In this document: one piece after another, positions 8,559 to 17,820 of the stretch
Numbering within the stretch: the first letter of the stretch is position 1
How the letters are laid out: each line of letters begins with the position of its first letter
DNA from: Sulfurospirillum sp. UCH001
GTDB taxonomy: Bacteria; Campylobacterota; Campylobacteria; Campylobacterales; Sulfurospirillaceae
Direction: 5' to 3'
Length of the DNA: 64,000 nucleotides
NCBI RefSeq assembly: GCF_001548035.1
Contig: NZ_AP014723.1
Span: 1,922,001 to 1,986,000 of the forward strand
The notes under the pieces: model-generated
Told to the model about the DNA's origin: nothing
What the model saw: only the letters and a program-made list of their open reading frames with translations
The model's database searches: none
Translations under genes and position numbers: made by a program

Positions 8559-8952
8559 CTAAAACCTCCAGAACAAAGAGTTCACTTGCTTTAATCAACA
8601 ATACAACGTGATCTCCTACGTGAAGATTCATCCGTAAAGAAGAGCTTAGAGTAATAAAACTTTGCATCTCGTTTTCATGTGAACGTAGCACAATACTACT
8701 CAGCAATTTTCCATTTTCAATACTAACAATCGTAGCAAAGAGTTGGTTGGAATAACTAAGCTCTCCACTTAGATTTTTAGCAATCGCCACATGCGAAGGC
8801 TTGATGCCAAGGGTTACATGTGCATTGACATGTAGCCCCTTAGGCAAATCAAGCCCCATCATTTTAAGTCGATTTCCTGCATAATCAAACGTGATGATAT
8901 GTAGGTTCTGCTCACCTTCAATGTCTGTTACAACCGCAGGCAGTCTATTCAT
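8551..8952 (-). CDS. Tandem TOBE-domain (molybdenum-pterin-binding-like) protein
   Basis: A 133-residue soluble protein that appears to contain two TOBE/Mop-like modules, about residues 3-60 (ending [12 protein letters not shown]) and 68-131 (ending [18 protein letters not shown]). Such proteins bind molybdate or tungstate oxyanions as oligomers. It sits between modA and modB with overlaps on both sides (8 bases each), the same place as Cj0302c in Campylobacter. Storage, delivery or a transporter-associated role are all possible; no catalytic motif is present. Confidence 0.8.
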   Translation of the reverse strand: MNRLPAVVTDIEGEQNLHIITFDYAGNRLKMMGLDLPKGLHVNAHVTLGIKPSHVAIAKNLSGELSYSNQLFATIVSIENGKLLSSIVLRSHENEMQSFITLSSSLRMNLHVGDHVVLLIKASELFVLEVLDV

Positions 8953-9694
8953 TGACTAAATATCCATAGTTTTTAAAGATTGCTTTGGCTTTTGCGCTTA
9001 AGATAAGATCATAAAATGCTTTCGCTTCTGCATTGTTTTCTGCTTGTTTCAAAAGGACAATTCCTTGCGCAATTGGCGTGTAGAGTTTTGGGTCAACATC
9101 CACCCATTGAACTCCTTTTTTATACGCTTTCATTTTGTCACTGTAAAAAGCGGAAGCATTGACAAAGCCTACATCTGCTGCCGTAATGGAAAATTGTAAT
9201 GCCTGAGAGATGCTATCACCCTGAACCAATTTTGGCTCTACTTTCTCAAAGAGTTGTGCATTTTTAAATACTTCGATACTTGCTGTTCCATATGGAGCTG
9301 TTTTTGGGTTAGCAATGGCAATTTTTTCTACTTTTGGATCATTGAGTACAGCAATGCCTTTGCTTAAATCAAGCCCTTTGGTACTTACCATCGCTAAAGC
9401 GCCACTGGCATAGACAACAGGTTTTGTGACAGCAATTTTTTCAGCGTAAAGATTTTCAGGAAACCCCATGTCTGCACTTAAAAACAAATCAAAAGGAGCA
9501 CCACTTTTAATCTGTGTTGTAAACTTTCCGCTTGCTCCTAAAATCGTGTTGACTTTTGTATTTGGGTTTGTTTTAGCGAACTCTGTTTTAAAAACCTCAA
9601 CGACATCACTCAAGTTGGCGGCAACCGCAACACTAATCTCTCCTGCAAGAAGAGAAACGGACATTACTGCACTAGCGATCAATACTTTTAACAT
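8945..9694 (-). CDS. modA: Molybdate-binding periplasmic protein
   Basis: A 249-residue secreted protein with a signal peptide of about 18 residues (ending SLLAG). The mature N-terminus EISVAVAANLSDVVEVF, the GASGKFTTQIKSGAPFDLFLSAD stretch and the end FKNYGY are typical ModA. The NLS and GASG loops are expected to bind the anion. The start has a good RBS (AAGGAG) and lies 11 bases after modE. Confidence 0.95.
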   Translation of the reverse strand: MLKVLIASAVMSVSLLAGEISVAVAANLSDVVEVFKTEFAKTNPNTKVNTILGASGKFTTQIKSGAPFDLFLSADMGFPENLYAEKIAVTKPVVYASGALAMVSTKGLDLSKGIAVLNDPKVEKIAIANPKTAPYGTASIEVFKNAQLFEKVEPKLVQGDSISQALQFSITAADVGFVNASAFYSDKMKAYKKGVQWVDVDPKLYTPIAQGIVLLKQAENNAEAKAFYDLILSAKAKAIFKNYGYLVNE

Positions 9695-9705
9695 ACATGC
9701 TCCTT

Positions 9706-10485
9706 TTACTTTCCGATTAAGATACTACTGGATTTGATGATAGCACACACTTTTTTGCCCACAGAAAGGCCTAAATGTTTCACAGATTCACTGGTAATAG
9801 TCGCTACAACCACATCATTTTGACCGATATCTACACTAACTTGTGCGTTCACGTCACCAAGTTTTATGTCTGTAATGACCCCACCAAGTTTGTTTCTTGC
9901 ACTGGTCGCAATATCAAGTGTGTTAGAGATCAAGACCGAAGAGGCTTTTATAATGCCTACAACTTCATCACCGATTTCAAGTCCTAGCTCTTCTACGGCA
10001 CTATTGGTGATCGTTGAGACAAGGACAACTCCACTTTTGAGCACAATGCTTACCTCTGCATTCACTTTCGCTTGTTTAATCTCGCCGATTTTACCCATCA
10101 GCTGATTACGTGCGCTGATTTGCATAGCAATCCTTTGTATGTGTTTTAAACTATTCATTTCAAAGTTACCGATAGTGGAGAGTCGATTTAAAAACCGTTC
10201 ATACTCTTTTTTCAAAACACTATAATTAGCAACAACCTCAACACCAAGAGGAGTAAGTGTTGTCCCTCCTCCACCACTTCCACCTGTAACACGTACAACA
10301 AGAGGGGTTTTGGAGAGGTTATTCATCGTATCTACCGCCTCCCATGCCGCTTTGTAACTAAGCCCCACTCTCTTTGCAGCGCTGGTAATGGAGCCTGTTT
10401 CGGCAATGGCTTCAAGAAGCCTAATCCTCTTTTCTAAAAGAGCTGGCTTATCAAAACTCATCACACCAGAAACAATCCCTTCCAT
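9706..10485 (-). CDS. modE: ModE, molybdate-responsive transcriptional regulator
   Basis: A 259-residue regulator. Residues 15-110 are a LysR-type winged helix-turn-helix (TGSITSAAKRVGLSYKAAW), with the glycine-rich GGSGGGGTTLT wing seen in ModE. Residues 120-259 hold two Mop/TOBE modules (SARNQLMGKIGEIK and SARNKLGGVITDIK) that bind molybdate or tungstate. It is the first gene of the mod run. The palindromes 61-91 bases upstream look like ModE operators, so autoregulation of the operon is likely. Confidence 0.95.
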   Translation of the reverse strand: MEGIVSGVMSFDKPALLEKRIRLLEAIAETGSITSAAKRVGLSYKAAWEAVDTMNNLSKTPLVVRVTGGSGGGGTTLTPLGVEVVANYSVLKKEYERFLNRLSTIGNFEMNSLKHIQRIAMQISARNQLMGKIGEIKQAKVNAEVSIVLKSGVVLVSTITNSAVEELGLEIGDEVVGIIKASSVLISNTLDIATSARNKLGGVITDIKLGDVNAQVSVDIGQNDVVVATITSESVKHLGLSVGKKVCAIIKSSSILIGK

Positions 10486-10545
10486 CTCTCTTCCTTATGT
10501 AATTAAAGTATATAACGACAAATCTCACAAAAACTATTTTGAGCA

Positions 10546-10576
10546 TTATAACGTTATAACCTTAAGTGTTATAACG
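10546..10576. promoter_or_regulatory. Overlapping palindromes, probable ModE operator
   Basis: Two perfect overlapping palindromes. TTATAACGTTATAA covers 10546-10559. CGTTATAAC, a 7-base spacer, and GTTATAACG cover 10552-10576. A further TATAACG half lies at 10511-10517. The CGTTATA/TATAACG halves resemble the known enterobacterial ModE operator, and the site is 61-91 bases upstream of modE. The dacA gene starts 85 bases to the other side. Control of mod transcription is inferred. Confidence 0.75.
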
Positions 10577-10660
10577 CAATGTGTTTAATTTTTCATCATT
10601 TAAGTCAAAGTGGCTATTTTAGCCATTTTCAAAGGAAAATTTTAAGAAACTTTTACTAAA

Positions 10661-11614
10661 ATGAAAAAAATCCATTCTAAAAAGAGCAGCATGACACAAA
10701 AAATTTTATCGCTTATCTGCGGCGCATGTATTATTACGAGCTCACTGAGTGCAGCTTACCTTGACAAAGAGACTGCGGATCGTATTAAACGCAATACCGA
10801 TGCTATTATTGCAAAAGATTTGAGTAACAAACAACTTATTTTTGCTAAAGATGAACAAAAAATCAATCAACCTGCAAGTTTAACTAAAATTATGACTGCT
10901 ATGTTAGCGATAGAAAGTGGAAGAATGAACGACGTGGTAACCATCACTCGAGAAATGATCCAAGTTGAGCCTACCAAAGCAGGTCTTAGAGTTGGCGAAA
11001 AATTTTATCTACGTGATCTTGTGAAAGCAGCAATGGTTATGTCTGCTAATGATGCTGCTATGAGTATTGGTGTCTTTTTAGGCGATGGCGATGTCGATAA
11101 ATTTGTAGCTATGATGAACAGAAAAGCAAAAGCAATTGGTATGAAAAATACTAATTTTACCAATCCATGTGGTTTTGATAGTAGCCATTTTGGCAACCAC
11201 TACTCTACCGCACTTGATCTTTTAACGCTCAGTGAATATGCCATTAAAAACAGTGCCTTTAATGATATGGCAAAACTAAAACGCCATGACTTTCAATCCC
11301 TCAATACCAAAAGAGGCTATGCAGCATACACACACAATAAACTTCTTAACAATTACAAATACGCCGTAGGTATTAAAACAGGATTTACGCAAAAAGCTGG
11401 CCCTTGTTTAATTGCAAGAGCAAAAAAAGATGATAAAGATATTTTAGTGGTCATGTTAAACTCAGAGCACCGATGGAATGACATTAAAACTATTTTTGAA
11501 GATGTACTACCAGATATAACAGAGACAAGAAGTAGCGCTAAAAAAGCTGCCGCACCTTCTAAAAACAGTAAGAAAACCGCTTCTGGCAAGAAAAAAGCAC
11601 AAAAAATCGCTTAG
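10661..11614 (+). CDS. D-alanyl-D-alanine carboxypeptidase (PBP5/6-type, S11 family)
   Basis: A 317-residue periplasmic penicillin-binding protein that trims the pentapeptide stem of peptidoglycan. The catalytic triad of motifs is intact: SLTK (about residue 73), SAN (about 128) and KTG (about 239). The N-terminus has a signal peptide ending near SSLSA. The classical C-terminal PBP5 domain is missing; instead there is a Lys/Ala/Ser-rich tail of about 30 residues that could bind the wall or membrane. The start may be the ATG at 10661 or that at 10691; neither has a strong RBS at ideal spacing. Confidence 0.9.
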   Translation: MKKIHSKKSSMTQKILSLICGACIITSSLSAAYLDKETADRIKRNTDAIIAKDLSNKQLIFAKDEQKINQPASLTKIMTAMLAIESGRMNDVVTITREMIQVEPTKAGLRVGEKFYLRDLVKAAMVMSANDAAMSIGVFLGDGDVDKFVAMMNRKAKAIGMKNTNFTNPCGFDSSHFGNHYSTALDLLTLSEYAIKNSAFNDMAKLKRHDFQSLNTKRGYAAYTHNKLLNNYKYAVGIKTGFTQKAGPCLIARAKKDDKDILVVMLNSEHRWNDIKTIFEDVLPDITETRSSAKKAAAPSKNSKKTASGKKKAQKIA

Positions 11615-11633
11615 GCTTGTCTCTTGACAAGCC
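11614..11633. terminator. Hairpin between convergent dacA-like gene and proC
   Basis: GGCTTGTC, loop TCTT, GACAAGCC: an 8-base-pair perfect stem beginning on the last base of the stop codon. The T-tract after it is short (CTTTG), so efficiency is uncertain. Confidence 0.6.
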
Positions 11634-11645
11634 CTTTGCGAGCTT

Positions 11646-12398
11646 CTACTTTGAAAATCCCTTCGCTCTTTCATACGACGCTTCCATCGCTTTAATAAAG
11701 CTATCTCTCACTTTGCCCTCTTCAAGTTTTGCATAACCTGCGGCTGTTGTTCCAGCTGGAGACATCACTTTATCTTTTAAAATTGCAGGGTGTTCATTTT
11801 TAAGTACTTCTCCAACACCTTCAAACAAGGTTGCAACGTATTGATACGTCATATCACGTTTCATTCCAAGATTGACAGCGCCATCACTGAGTGCCTCAGC
11901 CACCAGCGCGATCCATGCAGGAGCAGAACCTGAAAGTCCCGTTGCGATATCTAGCTCTTTCTCACTCTCAAGCCAAAAGCAACGACCAATAGAACTTAAG
12001 ATATCCATTGCTTCATCTTTGAGCGCAGCATCGCCACATAAAGAGGTTGCAGATTTGCGTACCAATGCCGCCATATTTGGCATGGAGCGAATGTAGTGTT
12101 TTGCCATAATGCCAGATTTCAGTTTTTCTAAACTCACGCCCGCCATAATGGAGATAACACCTTCGGCAATTCCTTTTGTGTGTAATGTTCCAAACGATTG
12201 CGGTTTAATCGCAAGAATAACAATATACCCCTCCAATGAAGGAATTTCGCTCACAATTTTAATACTCGGATAGAGTGCCTGTAACTCTTCTGCTCTTGGA
12301 GGATATGCTTCTACTACAGTAATATCTTTTACATGTAAACCTTGGAGCATCGCTCCACCCATATTGCCAGCACCAATTAAAAGTAACTTCATTGACAT
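11646..12398 (-). CDS. proC: Pyrroline-5-carboxylate reductase
   Basis: A 250-residue cytoplasmic enzyme for the last step of proline synthesis. The N-terminal Rossmann motif LLIGAGNMGGAMLQG binds NADPH; IRSMPNMAALV, ATGLSGSAPAWIALVAEAL and SPAGTTAAGY are the family's substrate-binding stretches. It is a single gene with its own promoter and is not part of the flanking efflux operon. Confidence 0.96.
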   Translation of the reverse strand: MSMKLLLIGAGNMGGAMLQGLHVKDITVVEAYPPRAEELQALYPSIKIVSEIPSLEGYIVILAIKPQSFGTLHTKGIAEGVISIMAGVSLEKLKSGIMAKHYIRSMPNMAALVRKSATSLCGDAALKDEAMDILSSIGRCFWLESEKELDIATGLSGSAPAWIALVAEALSDGAVNLGMKRDMTYQYVATLFEGVGEVLKNEHPAILKDKVMSPAGTTAAGYAKLEEGKVRDSFIKAMEASYERAKGFSK

Positions 12399-12418
12399 TC
12401 CTATGCTAATTTTGAAGA

Positions 12419-12424
12419 ATTATA
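12419..12424 (-). promoter_or_regulatory. Probable -10 box of proC
   Basis: A perfect TATAAT on the minus strand (context CGCTATAATTC), 21 bases upstream of the proC start codon, and immediately past the end of the macB permease gene. Confidence 0.6.
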
Positions 12425-12430
12425 GCGCAA

Positions 12431-13651
12431 TTACTGGTATCGAAGCGCCTCAATAGGCTCTAAGTTAGCCGCTTTTCGCGCAGGATAAAATCCAAAAAAG
12501 ACTCCCACGCCTGTTGCCACTAAAAAAGAGATCATGATAGAGCTTTGCGTAATAGCAACGCTAATCGAAAAGAATTTTTGAACCAATAGCGCACCGCCCA
12601 CTCCCACACACACACCAATCAAACAACCAATGATAGAAATCATCAAGGCTTCAAGTAAAAACTGCACTAGGATATGACGCTGTTTTGCACCAATGGCGAT
12701 GCGTATACCAATTTCACGCGTTCGCTCGGTCACAGAGACAAGCATAATATTCATAATTCCAATGCCACCAACTAAGAGCGAAATAGAAGCAATGGCTGCA
12801 AGCATTAAAGACATGGCTTTTGTTGTTTCTGCTGCCGTATTGGCAAGGGCGGTAAGATTTCTAATCGTAAAGTCATCTTCCGCATTTTCACGTAGTTTAT
12901 GGCGCTGTCGCAACAGTTGAGCGATCTCTTGTTCTGCTTTATCCATCACACTCTCAGAAGCGGCTTCAACCATGATAAAACGCACAGAGCCTTTAAATTG
13001 GCTACCAAAAAGTTTTGTTTGCGCTGTGGTTATAGGTACTATGGCTGTGTCGTCTTGGTCTCTACCATCTAAACTCTGTCCTTTTTTTGCAAGAATTCCC
13101 ACAACCAGATACGGACTGTTTTTAATACGTATGGTTTTACCAACGGGGTCTTCATCGCCAAAAAGATTTTGTGCGATGGTCTTTCCAAGCACGACAACAC
13201 GTGTAGCACCCCTTACATCAGAGTCCATAAACGGATAGCCACTCTCGATTTCCCAATCACGTACTTGAAAATACGACGGTGTCGTTCCTGTCACTTGTGT
13301 TGACCAGTTTGCGGACTGGTAAATCAGTTGGGCAGAACCTGATGATGTTGGAGCCGTTGCCAAAATACTCTCTAACTCTTCCATAGCAGATGCATCTGAG
13401 ATGGTGAGTGTTTGTACCCCTCCACTTCCAAGTCTGACACCTCCTGATGTCATAGAACCTGCAAGAACAATGAGAAGATTACTTCCCATCGAAGCGATGG
13501 ACTCTTTGACTTTAGCTTGTGTACCTGCGCCTATAGCGGACATGACGATAACAGCACCTACTCCAATCACCATACCTAACATCGTTAAAAACGTTCTAAG
13601 CCTATTGGCACCCATCGCGCGCCATGCTTCAAATAACATAGCCAAACTCAT
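12431..13651 (-). CDS. MacB-type ABC exporter permease subunit
   Basis: A 406-residue FtsX-family permease: one N-terminal transmembrane helix (RTFLTMLGMVIGVGAVIVMSA), a periplasmic MacB core domain of about 200 residues, and three C-terminal helices. TERTREIGIRIAIGAKQRHIL is the typical cytoplasmic coupling segment. In Escherichia coli this region is fused to the ATPase in one MacB chain; here the ATPase is the preceding gene, which overlaps by 4 bases. It probably exports a drug, peptide or lipid substrate with the MacA- and TolC-like neighbours. Confidence 0.88.
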   Translation of the reverse strand: MSLAMLFEAWRAMGANRLRTFLTMLGMVIGVGAVIVMSAIGAGTQAKVKESIASMGSNLLIVLAGSMTSGGVRLGSGGVQTLTISDASAMEELESILATAPTSSGSAQLIYQSANWSTQVTGTTPSYFQVRDWEIESGYPFMDSDVRGATRVVVLGKTIAQNLFGDEDPVGKTIRIKNSPYLVVGILAKKGQSLDGRDQDDTAIVPITTAQTKLFGSQFKGSVRFIMVEAASESVMDKAEQEIAQLLRQRHKLRENAEDDFTIRNLTALANTAAETTKAMSLMLAAIASISLLVGGIGIMNIMLVSVTERTREIGIRIAIGAKQRHILVQFLLEALMISIIGCLIGVCVGVGGALLVQKFFSISVAITQSSIMISFLVATGVGVFFGFYPARKAANLEPIEALRYQ

Positions 13652-14358
13652 GCTGGCTCTTTTATATGAAGATGTGTTGGTCCATCGTGTTGAATTTTTC
13701 CATCCACAAAATTGACCAGTCGTTTAGCATAAGCCGCAATGTCCGGCTCATGGGTAACGAGGACAATGGTAATGCCCTCTTTTTCATTAAGATCACAAAA
13801 TAATTGCATAATCTCTTGGCTTGTTTTAGTATCTAAGTTTCCCGTAGGTTCATCGGCAAGAATGAGTTTTGGACGATTGACTAATGCTCGTGCAATCGCA
13901 ACACGCTGTTGTTGTCCACCTGAGATTTGATTGGGAAGGTAGGTTCCAAACGCTTCAAGCCCTACACTTTTGAGTATCTCTTTTGCGCGGGCTTTACGTT
14001 CACTTGCACTCATACCTGCATACACAAGTGGCAAGGCAACATTGTCAATGAGATTTTGTCTAGGGATAAGATTAAAGCCTTGAAAAACAAACCCGATCAG
14101 GTGGTTACGTAATTCAGCAAGTTTGTCTCTACTTAGATTTGCAGTATTCTCTCCTCCTAGAAAATAACTCCCCGATGTCATTTTATCAAGACACCCAAGA
14201 ATATTCATAAAGGTCGATTTACCTGAACCAGAGGGTCCCATAATCGCTACAAATTCTCCACTTTTAATCGTAATATCCACCCCTTTGAGCACACATACTT
14301 CACCTGCATCGGTGTAGTAGTTTTTCGTCAAATTGGTTATTTTAATGACTTCTTCCAT
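13648..14358 (-). CDS. MacB/LolD-type ABC exporter ATPase
   Basis: A 236-residue ATPase of the LolD/MacB class. Walker A GPSGSGKS (about residue 41), the class-specific GFVFQGFNLIPR Q-loop, signature SGGQQQRVAIARAL and Walker B LILADEPTGNLD are intact. It is translated with its neighbours (1-base overlap with macA-like, 4-base overlap with the permease). It energises the MacB-type mechanotransmission cycle for export through a TolC-like channel. Confidence 0.92.
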   Translation of the reverse strand: MEEVIKITNLTKNYYTDAGEVCVLKGVDITIKSGEFVAIMGPSGSGKSTFMNILGCLDKMTSGSYFLGGENTANLSRDKLAELRNHLIGFVFQGFNLIPRQNLIDNVALPLVYAGMSASERKARAKEILKSVGLEAFGTYLPNQISGGQQQRVAIARALVNRPKLILADEPTGNLDTKTSQEIMQLFCDLNEKEGITIVLVTHEPDIAAYAKRLVNFVDGKIQHDGPTHLHIKEPA

Positions 14359-15548
14359 TAAAATGGTCTCATCGGTGATGGTGAATTTTTAGAGCCATTG
14401 GCGTTATTTTTGACCTCTTCTACAATGATTTTATCGCCTGCTTTAAGTACATCTGACATAATCTCGGTAAAACGGTTGTCCGAAACGCCAATGCCTACTT
14501 TAATAGGTTTTGGCACACCATTTTCAAAAACATAAACCGTAGCACTATTGCTCTCTTTTTTCTCTTTTTTAGGCTTTTGCTCACTAGGTTTTTCTTTGTT
14601 TGGAGCTACGGTTGGTGTTGGTTTATAACGTAATGCTGCATTAGGAATAAGTAAAACATTTTTCTTCTCAGCGATGATGACATTCACATACGCAGTCATA
14701 CCAGGAATGAGAATTTCATCAGGGTTTTCTACTTTCACAACCACATCATACGTTACAACATTAGAAACGGTTGTGGCATTGAGTCTTACTTGTTTTACGA
14801 CACCGTTAAATGCCATGTTTGGAAATGCATCCACGGCGAAATTAACATTTTGTCCTACTTTGATACGACCAATGTCCGCTTCGGCAAAGTTTGAGTCAAT
14901 CTGCATCTGCCTTAAATCTTGTGCAATTTTAAAAAGTACAGGAGCTGATAAACTCGCCGCTACCGTTTGTCCAACATCAATCTGTCTATCAACGACAACG
15001 CCAGAAACAGGAGATCGAATGATAGTATAGCCTTGATTGGTTCTATCTTTTTGCGATTGTGCACGCGCTAAATCCAGCGCCGCACGAGCTGATTTCAAGG
15101 CTTGAACACTCGCGTCTAATTCTTGTTTTGAAATATACTCTTTCGAGAACAATTCACGGGAACGCTTTTCATTGGCAATGGCAAGTTCTAAAGTTGCTTC
15201 TGCACTTTTAACATTTGCAGCACTTTGTGCAGCTTGTGCATCAAGAAGTGCTGGGTCAAGTTCAGCAAGTATTTGTCCCTCTTCAACCCTATCATTGAAA
15301 TCTACATAGAGTTTAATGACCTTTCCTGAGACTTGTGTACCTACCGTAACAAGCACTAAAGGGTTAAGTGTGCCATTAGCGGCAACACTTTGCGTGACAT
15401 CGCCCATCTCTAAAGTATGAAATTTATACTTAGCTTCAACAGGAGGTTTTGTGTAGTGCGACCAACCATAATACCCACCAAATCCAAGTGCAATCAGAAA
15501 AAGAAAAAGGGTAAATTTATGAAAAAGTATCTTCGTTAAAAAACTCAT
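14358..15548 (-). CDS. MacA-like periplasmic adaptor (HlyD/RND-type membrane fusion protein)
   Basis: A 396-residue adaptor with an N-terminal membrane anchor (FTLFLFLIALGFGGYYGW). It has a lipoyl half-motif (GTQVSGKVIKLYVDFNDRVEEGQILAELD), an alpha-helical hairpin (about residues 95-170) and beta-barrel and membrane-proximal domains. A low-complexity Lys/Glu/Pro insert lies at about residues 315-335. It links the inner-membrane ABC pump to the outer-membrane channel encoded just upstream. Confidence 0.9.
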   Translation of the reverse strand: MSFLTKILFHKFTLFLFLIALGFGGYYGWSHYTKPPVEAKYKFHTLEMGDVTQSVAANGTLNPLVLVTVGTQVSGKVIKLYVDFNDRVEEGQILAELDPALLDAQAAQSAANVKSAEATLELAIANEKRSRELFSKEYISKQELDASVQALKSARAALDLARAQSQKDRTNQGYTIIRSPVSGVVVDRQIDVGQTVAASLSAPVLFKIAQDLRQMQIDSNFAEADIGRIKVGQNVNFAVDAFPNMAFNGVVKQVRLNATTVSNVVTYDVVVKVENPDEILIPGMTAYVNVIIAEKKNVLLIPNAALRYKPTPTVAPNKEKPSEQKPKKEKKESNSATVYVFENGVPKPIKVGIGVSDNRFTEIMSDVLKAGDKIIVEEVKNNANGSKNSPSPMRPF

Positions 15549-16903
15549 GGTTGTCCTTTTATCGTTGAAAAATCAAGCGTTCCCATTGACTTTGCAAGGC
15601 TCGCTTTAGTGATGTACCAGTTATAAAGAGATTGGATATGTTGTTGTTTTGCACTCGCAAGGGCACTTTGCGCACTTAAAAGATCCAAAATGGTTCCAAC
15701 CCCTGCTTTATACCTACCTAGGGCTAAGTCATACGATGCTTGAGCACTTGCCACCAAATCAGCACTGGTACGTGTCGCTTGTGTTTCACTCACTAAGGTT
15801 TGGTAGGTTTTATATACTTCCAGACTTGCCTCTTGAGAGAGCTTTTCATACTCTGCTTCATTGATTTTGAGCTGTTGCTGTGCTGCTTGGACTTTGTATT
15901 TGGTATTGAACCCCGTAAATATCGGAATGCTCACATAAAGCCCTATACTAGACGTTCTTTGTGAAGTATTAAAAACGGTGTCTGTATGCCCTGTGGTAGA
16001 ACTAAGAGAAAATGAAGGTAGATGCTCTGCTTTAGCAGCTTTGACATTCGCTTCAGCGGCTTTGATTTTCGCGCTTGCTGCCATAAGGTCTGGGCGAAGG
16101 CGTCCTGCTTCTTCCATTAATGCTTTAACATTTTTTTCAAACACTTCACTAGGCAAAGAAAGCTGTGGTGTTTGTAGTTGGATCGTCGTATCTGGCATCA
16201 GTCCTAACACACTGGCAAGTTCTCCTTGCGCGCTTTTGACACTTCCTTCTGCTTGAATGCGATTAAGCATCGCTTGCGAGTATGCCGTTTGCGCTTGAAG
16301 CGTATCAGCAGGTGTTGCAGTTCCCACAGAATAGCGTGTTTTAGCAGCATTTAAACTCGCCAATGCAGAGCGCTCTGCTTCAAAGCTTGCTTCCAAAGAA
16401 GCGTTTGAGCCAAAAAGCGTGTAGTACGCTTGAACAGCGGAGAGAAATACACTCTGTATGGTATTGTTTTCTGAAAAAAGGGCTACATCCAAAAGACGTC
16501 TTGCACTCTCATACGTGGCATCACGTTTACCAAAATCATACAGCAAATAAGAAAGTGTGATACTGATGTTTTCTTGATCGCCACTTTTCGTCTCACTACT
16601 CTCACTTCTAAGCGCTGAACCTGTAGCACTCAGTGTTGGAAGATAGGCACTTTGACTGACTCCAACTTGTGCGGCTTGATAGAGCGATGTTTGCCATGCA
16701 ATCTTTGTTTGAGGATTATTACACAGTGCTGCCATAACAACATCGGAAAGGCTTAAAGATTTGCTCAAATCCGTGGTTGCACATGTTACAAATGTTGCTT
16801 GTTGTTTATTTAGAAGAGACTTGGTATCAAACGGATCAAAATCTTCTGCCAACAACACCGATGCCATACCAAAAAGCATGCATCCTATAAGGCTAAAACG
16901 CAT
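15545..16903 (-). CDS. TolC-like outer membrane efflux channel
   Basis: A 452-residue outer-membrane factor with a signal peptide ending VLLAE. Two structural repeats of long helices are seen; ATPADTLQAQTAYSQA and GVGTILDLLSAQSALA are the classic repeat signatures. It is the first gene of the four-gene efflux operon and has a good RBS (AAGGA). A candidate -10 (TGCTAATAT, minus strand, 16932-16940) lies about 30 bases upstream of the start. Confidence 0.92.
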   Translation of the reverse strand: MRFSLIGCMLFGMASVLLAEDFDPFDTKSLLNKQQATFVTCATTDLSKSLSLSDVVMAALCNNPQTKIAWQTSLYQAAQVGVSQSAYLPTLSATGSALRSESSETKSGDQENISITLSYLLYDFGKRDATYESARRLLDVALFSENNTIQSVFLSAVQAYYTLFGSNASLEASFEAERSALASLNAAKTRYSVGTATPADTLQAQTAYSQAMLNRIQAEGSVKSAQGELASVLGLMPDTTIQLQTPQLSLPSEVFEKNVKALMEEAGRLRPDLMAASAKIKAAEANVKAAKAEHLPSFSLSSTTGHTDTVFNTSQRTSSIGLYVSIPIFTGFNTKYKVQAAQQQLKINEAEYEKLSQEASLEVYKTYQTLVSETQATRTSADLVASAQASYDLALGRYKAGVGTILDLLSAQSALASAKQQHIQSLYNWYITKASLAKSMGTLDFSTIKGQP

Positions 16904-17028
16904 TGGTATCCTTGATTTTTTTATTATGTTAATATTAGCATGAATTTGTTAATGCTTCTTTGTATGTAACGCTTTCGTTTTCATTTGGGTGTATACTTTT
17001 ATAAATGATTATTGCACAAGGAGTTCCT

Positions 17029-17820
17029 ATGGCTACATCGTTTTCACTCATCTCTATTTCACTCCCAACACCCTTTGCCAAACATGAGGTCGAAACGCTC
17101 CTTGATTGTTCATTTAAAAAAGGAATTGAAAAAGCATTTTACCACCAATATCGTGAAACATTTTTAGTCTATACCCAATTTAACGTTTTGACATTCATAA
17201 ATTGGGAAAAAGAGGCAATGCACCAAGCGCTCATGAAATTGGGGATGAAAGACGCTTCGTTATTGGAACAACGTTATATCTTTCAAGATTACCCTATTTT
17301 AATTGAGCCTGAGTTGGAAGTTACGTGTAAAGTCAGTAACGAGCAGATTATATTAAAAGAGCCACTTTCGCTCTACCTCATCATCATAGCACTCGTGATT
17401 TCACAAAGTGTTGGACTTGAAAAGTATGAGCAAGACCTGAATGCGCATTTTGAAAAGAGCCAACAACTGCTTGATCTTACACAGAGTTATTCACTACTGA
17501 AACGCTCAAAACTGATCGAATTTGCACGCAATCTCACTTCCATTCAGCATGGGATGGTCAGTGATCTGTTTTTACTGGATAAACCTAATATCTTGTGGGA
17601 TAATGAAGAAGCTGAAAAGCTCTACAATAGACTTTCTTCCATCTTAGAGCTCAAAGATCGTTTTGAGATCGTCGAGCACAAGCTAAGTCACCTCAAAGAG
17701 GACATTAGCATGGCTCTTGATCTTTTCAACCACAAACACAGTGAGTTTTTAGAGTGGATCATCATCGGGCTCATTGGCTTTGAAATCGTGATGGGACTCA
17801 TCGAGTTTTTCAAACATTAG
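17029..17820 (+). CDS. RMD1/YagE (DUF155) family protein
   Basis: A 263-residue protein. The ATG at 17029 follows AAGGAG and is preferred over the ATG at 17005. The C-terminal half matches the family: ALVISQSVGLEKYE, LLDKPNILWDNEEAEKLY, a heptad-like LELKDRFEIVEHKLSHL segment and a final membrane helix starting EWIIIGLIGFEIV. Eukaryotic RMD1 and RMND1 proteins of this family are linked to microtubules and mitochondrial translation; the bacterial role is unknown. Its stop overlaps the convergent DUF2798 gene. Confidence 0.85.
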   Translation: MATSFSLISISLPTPFAKHEVETLLDCSFKKGIEKAFYHQYRETFLVYTQFNVLTFINWEKEAMHQALMKLGMKDASLLEQRYIFQDYPILIEPELEVTCKVSNEQIILKEPLSLYLIIIALVISQSVGLEKYEQDLNAHFEKSQQLLDLTQSYSLLKRSKLIEFARNLTSIQHGMVSDLFLLDKPNILWDNEEAEKLYNRLSSILELKDRFEIVEHKLSHLKEDISMALDLFNHKHSEFLEWIIIGLIGFEIVMGLIEFFKH

